Below are positions 21,893 through 29,988 of a stretch of DNA of 30,043 nt, one piece after another. The DNA lies in the NCBI GenBank assembly GCA_030536565.1, contig JAUNPT010000008.1:1-30043 (forward strand), in the 5' to 3' direction. The stretch comes from Eubacteriales bacterium. GTDB lineage: Bacteria; Bacillota; Clostridia; Lachnospirales; Lachnospiraceae. Each line of letters begins with the position of its first letter. Positions within the stretch are counted from its first letter, which is position 1. The notes beneath the pieces were generated by a model, which was given only the letters and a program-made list of their open reading frames with translations, was not told the origin of the DNA and made no database searches. Both the position numbers and the translations under genes were made by a program.

Positions 21893-23389
21893 ATGACTAA
21901 ATATAATAATGGGAATGCTCACAGACGGTTAGAAGATGCTGTTGGGCAGATAATTGAAAAGTATAATATGTTAGAGCAGTGCAATAATCTTATTGTTGGA
22001 CTTTCTGGCGGTGCGGATTCAGTATGTCTCCTGCTGGTTATGAAGGAGTACATTGAAAAAAAGAATCTGAATATTAAGCTGCATGCAATCCATGTAAATC
22101 ATGGAATACGAGGAGAAGAAGCAGATGAAGACCAGAAATTTTCACAAAGACTGTGTGCACAGTTAGGTGTGGATTTTTCCTGTGAGAGAGTGGATATTCC
22201 AAGACTGGCAGAGGAGAGCAGGCAGACTGAGGAGGAGGCAGGAAGAAACGCAAGGTATGCAATATTTGAAAGGAAGGCACAGGAGCTTTTTAATGCAAAG
22301 GTAGCAGTGGCACATCATATGAATGACCAGGCAGAAACCGTGATTATGAATATGTTAAGAGGCAGCAGCCTTAAGGGAATGTGTGGAATCCTCCCGGTGA
22401 GAGGCCGGATAATCCGCCCGCTGCTTAATGTTACAAGAGAAAATATTGAGGAGTATTTAAGGGAGCTTGGCCAGCCATATGTTATAGACCAGACCAATAT
22501 GGATAATGAATATACGAGGAACAAAATACGAAGCATGGTAATTCCATTTCTGGAGAAGAATGTTACGCCGCATGCAGTGGACAAGGTTTGTGAAATGGCA
22601 GGTTCAATACAGGAGGTTGAAGAATATATAGAGTTTGAGGTGGCTGAAGCCTATGATAAATGCGTAAGAACCATACGTCATAATGAAAATGAACCAGAGG
22701 ATATTCTTCTGCTTGCTGCAGATGAGTTTTTGCAGCTTCCACCTGTAATTGGAAAGGGTGTTATTCATAAAGCACTGGTTAAAATGGCGGGTGCAGCTAA
22801 GGATATTTATAAGACGAATATAGAGGACGTATATGAACTCTTTAACCAGCAGGTAGATAAGAAAAAAAGTCTTCCGTATAAGTTATCAGCAAGAAGGGAT
22901 TACGATGGTGTTACTATTGGACATGCCAAATATGACAGTAATGAGCAGGAAAAGGAGTTTCAAATTGATATTACAAGTCTTGCAGACACCCTCGAACCGG
23001 GTGTTCAGGTCAGGCTTCCTCTGGAACAAATGATATATATGGCTGGTGAGGGAGCAGTGTATATCTCCAATATTGTTTTGGAGCTGCAGGAAAGTGTTGA
23101 TTTTTCACTTAATAATGACTATACTAAGGTCTTTGATTATGATAGAATGAAAGACAATCTTGTTTTTAGGTTCAGGAGGGCAGCAGACCGTATGGTTGTT
23201 ACAGCAGACGGACAGACCCGGAAGCTCAAAAAGGAGTTTATAGACCGTAAAATTCCAAAGGAGTTGAGAAAACAGGTTATGCTTCTTGCAGCAGGAAGTG
23301 AAGTGTACTGGGCTGTGGGAGTGAGACGTAGTGAGGCTTGTCTTATAGACTCAGCTACAAAGTCAATTTTAAGAGTAACATTTGAATAA
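21893..23389 (+). CDS. tilS: tRNA(Ile)-lysidine synthase
   Basis: This enzyme uses ATP and lysine to convert cytidine-34 of the AUA-reading tRNA-Ile to lysidine, which is essential for decoding AUA. The PP-loop SGGADS is at residues 38-43, HVNHGIRGEEADED at about 72-85 and HHMNDQAETVIMN at about 143-155, all TilS signatures. Total length is 498 residues, with the usual C-terminal TilS domain (about 410-490, FRFRRAADRM). The ATG is 15 bases after the stop of the spoIIE-like gene. No good ribosome binding site is visible and an in-frame stop lies at 21878, so translation probably depends on coupling with the upstream gene. Confidence 0.93.
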   Translation: MTKYNNGNAHRRLEDAVGQIIEKYNMLEQCNNLIVGLSGGADSVCLLLVMKEYIEKKNLNIKLHAIHVNHGIRGEEADEDQKFSQRLCAQLGVDFSCERVDIPRLAEESRQTEEEAGRNARYAIFERKAQELFNAKVAVAHHMNDQAETVIMNMLRGSSLKGMCGILPVRGRIIRPLLNVTRENIEEYLRELGQPYVIDQTNMDNEYTRNKIRSMVIPFLEKNVTPHAVDKVCEMAGSIQEVEEYIEFEVAEAYDKCVRTIRHNENEPEDILLLAADEFLQLPPVIGKGVIHKALVKMAGAAKDIYKTNIEDVYELFNQQVDKKKSLPYKLSARRDYDGVTIGHAKYDSNEQEKEFQIDITSLADTLEPGVQVRLPLEQMIYMAGEGAVYISNIVLELQESVDFSLNNDYTKVFDYDRMKDNLVFRFRRAADRMVVTADGQTRKLKKEFIDRKIPKELRKQVMLLAAGSEVYWAVGVRRSEACLIDSATKSILRVTFE

Positions 23390-23413
23390 TACAGAAGAAA
23401 GGCTGGTAAAGAC

Positions 23414-23965
23414 ATGGAAACATTACACATGGAAACAGAGCATAAAATCAGCGTTATGATTTCCGAGGAAGAGCTTGATAAAAAGATTGCAGAGCTTGGA
23501 GCACAGATTAGTAAGGATTATGCTGGGAAGTCAGTAAAGCTTATATGTATTTTAAAGGGGAGCGTATTTTTCTGCTGTGAGCTTGCAAAGAGAATCACAA
23601 TTCCTGTAACACTGGATTTTATGCAGGTTTCAAGCTATGGGTCAGGAACAGTATCAAGTGGACAGATAAAGATTAAGAAGGATTTAGATGAGAGTATTGA
23701 AGGTGATTATGTTATAGTTGTTGAGGATATTATTGATTCAGGCAATACGCTTTCAAGACTTATACCAATGCTTCTGGAGAGAAAACCTGCCAGTCTGGCA
23801 GTATGCACTATGCTTGATAAACCAGAACGACGTGAGGTAGAGATGGAAGTGAAGTATAACGGGTTCCAGATTCCAGATGAATTTGTTGTAGGCTTTGGTC
23901 TTGATTATGACCAGAAGTACAGAAATCTCCCATTTATTGGTGTAATCCATATGGACGAAGAATAA
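23414..23965 (+). CDS. hpt: Hypoxanthine phosphoribosyltransferase
   Basis: This is a cytoplasmic purine-salvage enzyme that joins hypoxanthine or guanine to PRPP, giving IMP or GMP. It has 183 residues. The PRPP-binding motif VVEDIIDSGNTL is at 102-113, the LKGS cis-peptide loop at 47-50, and the flexible loop SSYGSGTVSSG at 73-83. The C-terminal FVVGFGLDYDQKYRNLPFIG is family-typical. It lies between tilS and ftsH exactly as in Bacillus, 24 bases after tilS and 22 before ftsH. Confidence 0.95.
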   Translation: METLHMETEHKISVMISEEELDKKIAELGAQISKDYAGKSVKLICILKGSVFFCCELAKRITIPVTLDFMQVSSYGSGTVSSGQIKIKKDLDESIEGDYVIVVEDIIDSGNTLSRLIPMLLERKPASLAVCTMLDKPERREVEMEVKYNGFQIPDEFVVGFGLDYDQKYRNLPFIGVIHMDEE

Positions 23966-23987
23966 GAAAGGCTCAAAGGAGAATTAA

Positions 23988-25820
23988 ATGAATAGTAGTA
24001 AAGGAAGATTAGGCGGTATTGGAATATATATCCTTATAATCGCAGCAGCTGCAGTGATATACACTGCATTTGTAAATATGAATGCAGCGTCAGGCTCATA
24101 TTCCTACAGGGATTTCCAGTCAGATGTTAAGGAAGAAAAAATAAAGACAGTTAATATTAAACAGAACAATGAGGTCCCAACAGGAGTTCTTACAATTTCC
24201 TTTAAGGACGCAAGGGCAAATGTTAAGCTTAATGTATCGGATATAAGCGAGGCAGAAGCAATTCTTTTAGAGAATAATGTAGACTATACCCTTAAAGATG
24301 TAACAAGGGAAAGCGTATGGATTACTACAATACTTCCTATAGGAATGTGCCTTTTGGTAGTTATATTTTTTATGACGATGATGACACGCCAGGCTGGAGG
24401 CGGTGCTAATGCCAAGATGATGAATTTTGGCAAGAGCAGGGCAAAGCTTATGAATGATGCGTCGAAGAAGGTAACATTTAAAGATGTTGCGGGACTTCAG
24501 GAAGAAAAGGAAGAATTAGAGGAGATTGTGGATTTTTTGAAGAACCCTGCAAAATATACTGAGCTGGGAGCAAGAATCCCGAAGGGCGTAATTCTTACAG
24601 GACCTCCGGGTACAGGTAAGACGCTTCTTGCCAAAGCGGTCGCAGGAGAGGCAGATGTGCCATTCTTTAGTATTTCGGGTTCGGATTTTGTTGAGATGTT
24701 TGTTGGTGTAGGTGCTTCTCGTGTAAGGGATTTATTCGAGGAGGGAAAGAAGAATGCACCATGTATTATATTTATAGATGAAATTGATGCTGTTGCCAGA
24801 AGAAGGGGAACTGGTATGGGAGGCGGACACGATGAGCGTGAACAGACTTTAAACCAGATGCTTGTTGAGATGGACGGTTTTGGTGTAAATGAAGGTATTA
24901 TAGTAATGGCAGCAACTAACCGAATGGATATTTTAGATCCGGCTATTTTAAGACCGGGACGTTTTGACAGAAAGGTAGTTGTCGGAAGACCAGATGTTGC
25001 AGGAAGGCTTGCTATTTTAAATGTTCATGCGGCAAAGAAGCCTCTTGGAGATGACGTTGATTTGGACAGTCTTTCAAGGACTACGTCAGGCTTTACTGGT
25101 GCAGATTTGGAGAATCTGCTTAATGAGGCTGCAATTAATGCAGCTAAGGATAAGAGGAAGTTTATTAATAATGCAGATTTGAATTATGCATTTGTAAAAA
25201 TAGGAATTGGTGTTGAGAAGCACAGCAGGGTAATATCAGAAAAAGAGAAGAAGATTACAGCATATCATGAATCCGGACATGCTATTTTGTTCCATGTGCT
25301 TCCAGATGTCGGTCCTGTCCATACTGTTTCGATTATCCCAACGGGCTCAGGTGCGGCCGGCTATACAATGCCGCTGCCAGAACGTGATGAAATGTTTAAT
25401 ACACGTGGAAAAATGCTTCAGAATATTGTGGTAAGTCTTGGCGGACGTGTGGCTGAAGAACTTGTATTTGATGACATTACAACGGGTGCATCGCAGGATA
25501 TTAAACAGGCAACGCAGACAGCAAGGGCAATGGTTACAAAGTATGGTTTTTCATCAAAGCTTGGTCTTATTAATTATGATAATGATAATGACGAGGTGTT
25601 TATTGGAAGAGACTTAGCTCACACAAGACCTTATGGTGAGGACATAGCTTCAGAGATAGACAGAGAAGTTAAGAGTATCATTGACGAATGTTATGCCAGA
25701 GCACGAAAGATTATTGGTGAAAATATGGACGTGCTAAAGAGAAGCTCACAGCTTCTTCTTGAAAAGGAAAAGATTACAAGAGAAGAATTTGAAGCTTTAT
25801 TTGAAAGCACGATTATTTAA
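23988..25820 (+). CDS. ftsH: ATP-dependent zinc metalloprotease FtsH
   Basis: This membrane-anchored AAA+ protease (610 residues) degrades misfolded membrane proteins and regulators. Membrane helices lie at about 10-29 and 112-131, with the small external domain between them. Walker A GPPGTGKT is at 205-212, Walker B FIDEID at 262-267, the second region of homology around 308-330, and the zinc motif HESGH at 427-431, with the third ligand in the conserved region that follows. The C-terminus is shorter than in proteobacterial FtsH. AAAGGAGAA precedes the ATG. It ends the tilS-hpt-ftsH group; no terminator directly follows, and the next 324 bases are gene-free. Confidence 0.97.
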   Translation: MNSSKGRLGGIGIYILIIAAAAVIYTAFVNMNAASGSYSYRDFQSDVKEEKIKTVNIKQNNEVPTGVLTISFKDARANVKLNVSDISEAEAILLENNVDYTLKDVTRESVWITTILPIGMCLLVVIFFMTMMTRQAGGGANAKMMNFGKSRAKLMNDASKKVTFKDVAGLQEEKEELEEIVDFLKNPAKYTELGARIPKGVILTGPPGTGKTLLAKAVAGEADVPFFSISGSDFVEMFVGVGASRVRDLFEEGKKNAPCIIFIDEIDAVARRRGTGMGGGHDEREQTLNQMLVEMDGFGVNEGIIVMAATNRMDILDPAILRPGRFDRKVVVGRPDVAGRLAILNVHAAKKPLGDDVDLDSLSRTTSGFTGADLENLLNEAAINAAKDKRKFINNADLNYAFVKIGIGVEKHSRVISEKEKKITAYHESGHAILFHVLPDVGPVHTVSIIPTGSGAAGYTMPLPERDEMFNTRGKMLQNIVVSLGGRVAEELVFDDITTGASQDIKQATQTARAMVTKYGFSSKLGLINYDNDNDEVFIGRDLAHTRPYGEDIASEIDREVKSIIDECYARARKIIGENMDVLKRSSQLLLEKEKITREEFEALFESTII

Positions 25821-25855
25821 GTAATCAGCTGAATTATATGATTGTATTAGGTTGG

Positions 25856-25861
25856 TATAAT
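25856..25861 (+). promoter_or_regulatory. Upstream extended -10 element (P1) after ftsH
   Basis: TATAAT preceded by TGG makes an extended -10, almost the same as the spoVT promoter (TTGGTATAAT in both). No good -35 is present. If used, transcription would begin near 25868 and cross the Spo0A boxes. Confidence 0.4.
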
Positions 25862-25888
25862 GCTTGTTGTGAAAAGTGCATAAAAAAA

Positions 25889-25909
25889 CATGTCGAAAAT
25901 TGTCAACTT
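25889..25909 (+). promoter_or_regulatory. Tandem Spo0A boxes exactly 10 bp apart
   Basis: TGTCGAA (25891-25897) is a perfect classic 0A box (TGNCGAA). TTGTCAA (25900-25906) is a second, near-perfect one in the same orientation. The TGTC cores start at 25891 and 25901, one helical turn apart, the spacing seen for head-to-tail Spo0A dimers. They lie about 45-60 bases upstream of the start expected from the -10 at 25940. Confidence 0.6.
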
Positions 25910-25939
25910 TGTGAACACTTGAGGGAGGGCTTATGATAC

Positions 25940-25945
25940 TATAAT
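25940..25945 (+). promoter_or_regulatory. Downstream -10 element (P2) of the candidate small RNA
   Basis: A perfect TATAAT has no consensus -35: TTGAGG lies 15 bp upstream. This suits a promoter that needs the Spo0A boxes further upstream. Start of transcription is expected near 25952. Confidence 0.5.
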
Positions 25946-25951
25946 TATTGT

Positions 25952-26048
25952 AAAAACCCCCCAATACATTATATATTTTTTTGCTACACCCCATAATAAG
26001 TGAAATACCTTCTCCGAAAAAGGACAGTCCCCCCAGGCTGTCCTTTTT
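25952..26048 (+). ncRNA. Candidate C-rich small RNA, about 97 nt, possibly Spo0A-controlled
   Basis: The 324 bases between ftsH and the GH13 gene hold no credible reading frame but do hold a full transcription unit: tandem 0A boxes, a -10 and a strong terminator. The predicted RNA carries three C tracts: CCCCCC at 25957-25962, ACACCCC ending at 25992, and CCCCCC at 26029-26034, the last in the terminator loop. Unpaired C-rich tracts are the usual seed of Gram-positive small RNAs that pair with Shine-Dalgarno sequences. The exact 5' end is uncertain, and a start from P1 would give about 180 nt. I do not recognise the family. Confidence 0.45.
26017..26048 (+). terminator. Factor-independent terminator with C-rich loop
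   Basis: AAAAAGGACAG (26017-26027) pairs perfectly with CTGTCCTTTTT (26038-26048) and ends in five Ts. Within the 10-base loop, CC and GG can pair further and leave CCCCA exposed. Confidence 0.88.
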
Positions 26049-26068
26049 CATTATGTAATTTAATATTG

Positions 26069-26080
26069 AAGCACGTGTTT
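26069..26080. promoter_or_regulatory. CACGTG-centred inverted repeat, possible LacI/MalR-type operator
   Basis: AAGCACGTGTTT is symmetric except for one pair and has a central CG like LacI-family operators. It ends 2 bases before the -35 of the GH13 promoter. No regulator gene is next to it. Confidence 0.35.
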
Positions 26081-26082
26081 GC

Positions 26083-26111
26083 TTGCAATCCGCGTATATT
26101 CGTTATAAAAT
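26083..26111 (+). promoter_or_regulatory. Vegetative promoter for the GH13 gene
   Basis: TTGCAA (26083-26088) and TAAAAT (26106-26111) are 17 bp apart, downstream of the terminator at 26017-26048. The leader would be only about 27 bases and includes AAGGAG. Confidence 0.62.
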
Positions 26112-26144
26112 AAAGGCAATAATAGAATAAGGAGAACTTATTCC

Positions 26145-28259
26145 ATGAAAATAACAAAGACAATAGAGAATCTTTCAGATACTCAGAAAAAACTTATATA
26201 TATGTGTAATGTGCGTCCAACGATTAAAATGAGGGCGCTTTTTAGTGATGCTACCAGCCGCTATAGAGAACCGGCGGAGCCTAAGGCTGGCGAGCAGGTT
26301 GTTTTACGTATACGCACAGGACGTTACAATGCGGATAATGTGATTTTGGTAGCAGATAATAAAGAGTATGAGATGTCAAGATATAAAAATGATGAGCTTT
26401 TTGATTATTATCAGGTGCGTATTGATGTGGGAGAAAATAAGCTGATATATTATTTCAGAATAGAAAGCGGCAAGGCAGTCTGTTATTATAATCAGATTGG
26501 ACCGCAAAAAGACCATAATCCGTATTATGATTATGAGATACATCCGGGCTTTGAAACACCAGAATGGGCAAAAGGCGCTGTTATGTATCAGATTTTTGTG
26601 GACAGATTTTGTGATGGTGATAAATCTAATAATGTCCTTGATAATGAATATGCTTATATTGGTGAACATGTAACCGGGGTTACGGACTGGAATAAATATC
26701 CTGCACAGATGGGGGTTCGGGAGTTTTATGGAGGCGACCTTCAGGGAGTGCTTGATAAATTAGATTATTTACAGGGATTAGGAATTGATGCTATATATTT
26801 TAATCCCTTATTTGTATCTCCGTCTAATCATAAGTATGATATACAGGACTATGACTATATTGATCCTCATTTTGGGAAAATAATTTCTGATAATGGGGAT
26901 TTGCTTAAAGATGGTGACAATAATAATGCAAATGCCACAAGATATCTTGACAGAGTAACAAACAGAAAAAATCTTGAGGCGAGCAATCGCTTTTTTGCAG
27001 AGGTTGTGGAGGAAATTCACAAAAGAGGAATGCGTGTTATTATTGACGGCGTATTTAATCATTGTGGTTCCTTTAATAAATGGCTTGATAAGGAGCATAT
27101 TTACAGCGCAAGCAATGAACAGTATGATTCAGGTGCATACGAAAGCCATGACAGTCCATACGCCAGTTTTTTCCAGTTTTATTCAAACCAGTGGCCTGAC
27201 AATAATTCATATGATGGCTGGTGGGGGCATGATACCCTTCCTAAGCTTAATTATGAAGGTTCTAAAAAGCTGGAAGATTATATTCTGGGAATAGCAAAAA
27301 AATGGGTGTCACCTCCGTTTAATGTAGATGGCTGGAGACTTGATGTGGCAGCTGATTTAGGACACAGCTGTGAGTATAATCATGAATTTTGGAGAAGGTT
27401 CAGGAAGGCGGTTAAGGAGGCTAATCCGGAAGCTGTTATTATTGCGGAAAATTATGGGGACTCTCATGACTGGCTTTTGGGAGACCAGTGGGATACAATA
27501 ATGAATTATGATGCATTTATGGAGCCGGTAACGTGGTTTCTGACAGGAATGCAAAAGCACAGTGATGAGTACCGGGCTGATATGCTTGGAAATCCGGATT
27601 ATTTCTTTGGAGGAATGCATCATAATATGTCAAGAATGGGCTCAGAGGCATATAGTGTATCTATGAATGAGCTGTCAAATCATGACCATTCAAGGTTCCT
27701 TACAAGGACGAATAGGACGGTGGGCAGGGTTAATACTGTCGGGCCTGAGGCTGCTGACCGCGGTGTGGATAAAGCGGTGTTTATGGAGGCTGTTGTTATG
27801 CAGATGACATGGCCGGGAGCTCCAACTATATATTATGGAGATGAAGCGGGTGTATGCGGCTGGACTGATCCGGACAACAGAAGAACGTATCCATGGGGCA
27901 GGGAAGATAAACTGCTTATAGAGTTCCACAGGGAAGTAATCAGAATGCATAAGGAAAATAAGGTACTGTTAAAGGGTTCATATAAGCAGCTTTATTCGGA
28001 ATATAATTTTATTGCCTATGGCCGGTTTGATGATGAAGATGCGGTAATAGTGGTAATTAATAACAATGATGATGAAAAAAAGGCAAGGATTCCGGTGTGG
28101 GAGCTTGGTCTTGGATATGATGATGATGTGGAGCAGATTCTGGTTACTTATGACGGAGGCTTTGGAAAACAGCATTTGGGATACCGTTTGAAGGAAGGCT
28201 GGCTGGAAATTGGTTTGAGAAAAACTTCGGCTGTTGTGTTACGCAAATTAAAATGGTAG
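26145..28259 (+). CDS. Glycoside hydrolase family 13, neopullulanase/cyclomaltodextrinase-like
   Basis: The product is a 704-residue alpha-glucan hydrolase without a signal peptide, so it acts in the cytoplasm on imported maltodextrins, cyclodextrins or pullulan fragments. Residues of about 20-125 are an N-terminal beta-sandwich like CBM34. The catalytic barrel follows from about residue 140 (AVMYQIFVDRFCDGD). The nucleophile is Asp400 in DGWRLDVA, the acid/base Glu435 in IIAENYGD, and the third carboxylate Asp514 in SNHDHSR, all in GH13 order. WWGHDTLPKLNY is typical of the neopullulanase-type subfamily. A C-terminal beta domain ends the protein. Precise specificity is not readable. No terminator follows, so the next genes may share its transcript. 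Confidence 0.92.
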   Translation: MKITKTIENLSDTQKKLIYMCNVRPTIKMRALFSDATSRYREPAEPKAGEQVVLRIRTGRYNADNVILVADNKEYEMSRYKNDELFDYYQVRIDVGENKLIYYFRIESGKAVCYYNQIGPQKDHNPYYDYEIHPGFETPEWAKGAVMYQIFVDRFCDGDKSNNVLDNEYAYIGEHVTGVTDWNKYPAQMGVREFYGGDLQGVLDKLDYLQGLGIDAIYFNPLFVSPSNHKYDIQDYDYIDPHFGKIISDNGDLLKDGDNNNANATRYLDRVTNRKNLEASNRFFAEVVEEIHKRGMRVIIDGVFNHCGSFNKWLDKEHIYSASNEQYDSGAYESHDSPYASFFQFYSNQWPDNNSYDGWWGHDTLPKLNYEGSKKLEDYILGIAKKWVSPPFNVDGWRLDVAADLGHSCEYNHEFWRRFRKAVKEANPEAVIIAENYGDSHDWLLGDQWDTIMNYDAFMEPVTWFLTGMQKHSDEYRADMLGNPDYFFGGMHHNMSRMGSEAYSVSMNELSNHDHSRFLTRTNRTVGRVNTVGPEAADRGVDKAVFMEAVVMQMTWPGAPTIYYGDEAGVCGWTDPDNRRTYPWGREDKLLIEFHREVIRMHKENKVLLKGSYKQLYSEYNFIAYGRFDDEDAVIVVINNNDDEKKARIPVWELGLGYDDDVEQILVTYDGGFGKQHLGYRLKEGWLEIGLRKTSAVVLRKLKW

Positions 28260-28314
28260 AATAGAAAAGATTAATGAGGAAAAATAAATTGGAAAGGTGC
28301 AAAGGAAATTGGCA

Positions 28315-29196
28315 ATGAATTTAAAAGGCCGCAGCAGCGGTGAGGAAAAGGTTGAAATCAGGCTGAACAGAAAAATGAGAACCTGGAACAAATATAAAAA
28401 CTATATTATTGTAGGTGGAGGAATATTAGTTTTAGTACTCCTGATGGTATTTATTTTAAGAGGCTGCAGCGCAGATAATGATTCAGAGCAGGGAGAGATT
28501 ACTACGCCTGTACAGACAACACAGCCTATGCCTCAGCAGGAGCAGACCACGGTACAACAGGAGCAGACTACGGTACCTCAGACGACTACAGCTGTTCAGC
28601 AGACAGGTACATCTTTAAAGATTTCTGGAACTGCAAAGCAGGAAGATTATGTCGGAAAAGATAAGCTTACTGGAGTTACATTTGTCGGAGATGCAATTAT
28701 AAGTGGATTTTCTTACTATGGATATATTGATGAAGCAAATGTAATTACAGATGGCAGCATGACCAGTGACAGGGCAGCAGATTATATCGGGCAGATAGCA
28801 GCGTCAAATCCATCTAAGGTTGTTTTAATGGTGGGCCTTAATGATTTGAATTATGGTACAAGAGGAACAGATACAATTGCGGATTATATTGCAGATTTTG
28901 TTTCACAGGTAAAGAGCAGTGTGCCTTCAGCAAAGATTTACGTATTATCAGTACTTCCGGTAACAGCTGGCTTTGAGTCTGGCGGCAGTGTGAGCATTAC
29001 GCAGAGTGGAATTGATGAGCTTAATGGAAAACTCTCTGACAGGGCGGCGCAAAAAAATTATACCTTTATTGATGCAGCAGCGGCATATAAAGATGGAACA
29101 GGATATATGAATACTTCATATACGGGGAATGGCAGCAACATTTACAATGAATATTATCCATTCTTACTGAATGGGATTGCAGGAGTAATGCAGTAA
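28315..29196 (+). CDS. Membrane-anchored SGNH-fold protein lacking catalytic residues
   Basis: I choose ATG 28315 because AAAGGAAA is 7 bases upstream; a GTG at 28297 is the alternative. The protein is 293 residues: a basic cytoplasmic N-terminus (1-29), one membrane helix (about 30-48), a Thr/Gln-rich linker with imperfect repeats of EQTTVQQ type (about 65-95), and an external SGNH/GDSL-like domain. Block I reads FVGDAIISGF (123-132), so the nucleophilic serine after GD is alanine (Ala127). Block III GLNDLN (174-179) is intact. The block V Asp-x-x-His is replaced by GNGSNIYNEYYPF near the C-terminus. It is therefore probably a pseudo-esterase, perhaps a binding or scaffold protein in wall modification. 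Its stop overlaps trmD (TAATG). Confidence 0.75.
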   Translation: MNLKGRSSGEEKVEIRLNRKMRTWNKYKNYIIVGGGILVLVLLMVFILRGCSADNDSEQGEITTPVQTTQPMPQQEQTTVQQEQTTVPQTTTAVQQTGTSLKISGTAKQEDYVGKDKLTGVTFVGDAIISGFSYYGYIDEANVITDGSMTSDRAADYIGQIAASNPSKVVLMVGLNDLNYGTRGTDTIADYIADFVSQVKSSVPSAKIYVLSVLPVTAGFESGGSVSITQSGIDELNGKLSDRAAQKNYTFIDAAAAYKDGTGYMNTSYTGNGSNIYNEYYPFLLNGIAGVMQ

Positions 29197-29948
29197 TGAG
29201 ATTTCACGTATTAACACTTTTTCCACAGATTCTGGATGGGCTTAATACAAGCATAACAGGCAGGGCATTAGATAAAGGTGTCCTGTCTGTTAATGCGGTT
29301 AACATTCGGGATTTTACAAACAGTAAGCACCTCAAGGTAGATGATTACCCATATGGGGGAGGAGCAGGCCTTGTTATGCAGGCACAGCCGGTATGTGATG
29401 CTTATGACAGTATTATAGAAAGCATTGGCAAAAAGCCAAGAGTGGTTTATATGACACCGCAGGGACATACATTTAATCAGAAAATGGCACAGGATTTTGC
29501 TAAAGAAGATGATTTAGTGATTCTTTGCGGACATTATGAAGGAATTGATGAGCGTGCCCTGAATCTCATTGTGACTGATTATGTATCTATTGGTGATTAT
29601 GTATTAACGGGAGGGGAGCTCCCGGCTATGGTTATGATAGACGCTATATCAAGGCTGGTTCCGGGAGTTTTGAATAATGAGGAGTCAGCAAGGACAGAGA
29701 GCTTTTGCGATGGCCTTTTAGAGTATCCGCAGTATTCAAGGCCTTATGAATATAAGGGAATGAAGGTGCCGGACGTACTGCTTTCAGGTAATCATGGAAA
29801 AGTTGATGAATGGAGACATGAGCAGTCTCTTGAGCGTACAAAGAAGATAAGGCCGGATTTGTATGAAAGATATGTTAAAGAGCATCCGGAGGAATTTGAA
29901 ACAGGCAGCGGAAAGAATAATTTAAGAAGAAATGTTGACGAAACCTAA
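29196..29948 (+). CDS. trmD: tRNA (guanine-37-N1)-methyltransferase
   Basis: This enzyme methylates G37 of tRNAs reading codons that start with C or with the proline/arginine sets, preventing +1 frameshifting. At 250 residues it has the SPOUT trefoil-knot S-adenosylmethionine site: VDDYPYGGGAGLVM near residues 48-61, CGHYEGIDER near 112-121 and YVLTGGELPAM near 133-143. The C-terminal helical domain starts at PDVLLSGNHGKVDEW. The ATG overlaps the stop of the SGNH protein gene. trmD normally sits in an rpsP-rimM-trmD-rplS operon; here the upstream genes are unrelated and the next gene is a tRNA, so rplS is not directly downstream. Confidence 0.97.
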   Translation: MRFHVLTLFPQILDGLNTSITGRALDKGVLSVNAVNIRDFTNSKHLKVDDYPYGGGAGLVMQAQPVCDAYDSIIESIGKKPRVVYMTPQGHTFNQKMAQDFAKEDDLVILCGHYEGIDERALNLIVTDYVSIGDYVLTGGELPAMVMIDAISRLVPGVLNNEESARTESFCDGLLEYPQYSRPYEYKGMKVPDVLLSGNHGKVDEWRHEQSLERTKKIRPDLYERYVKEHPEEFETGSGKNNLRRNVDET

Positions 29949-29966
29949 ATGTTGTGATAGTATAAT
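29935..29966 (+). promoter_or_regulatory. Probable promoter of the tRNA-Phe gene
   Basis: A perfect TATAAT lies at 29961-29966, 22 bases before the tRNA. The best -35 is TTGACG at 29935-29940, inside the trmD end, but the spacing is 20 bp. The -10 is convincing; the -35 is less so. Confidence 0.45.
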
Positions 29967-29988
29967 AAGGCATTTTATAAGTCAATAA

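Noticed and set aside
25868..26048. 6S RNA in the gap after ftsH
   Set aside because: The region does not fold into a long rod with a central bubble; the ends are not complementary over the needed length.
26069..26080. CcpA cre site upstream of the GH13 gene
   Set aside because: The sequence does not fit the cre consensus TGNAANCGNTNNCA; only a generic LacI-type dyad can be supported.
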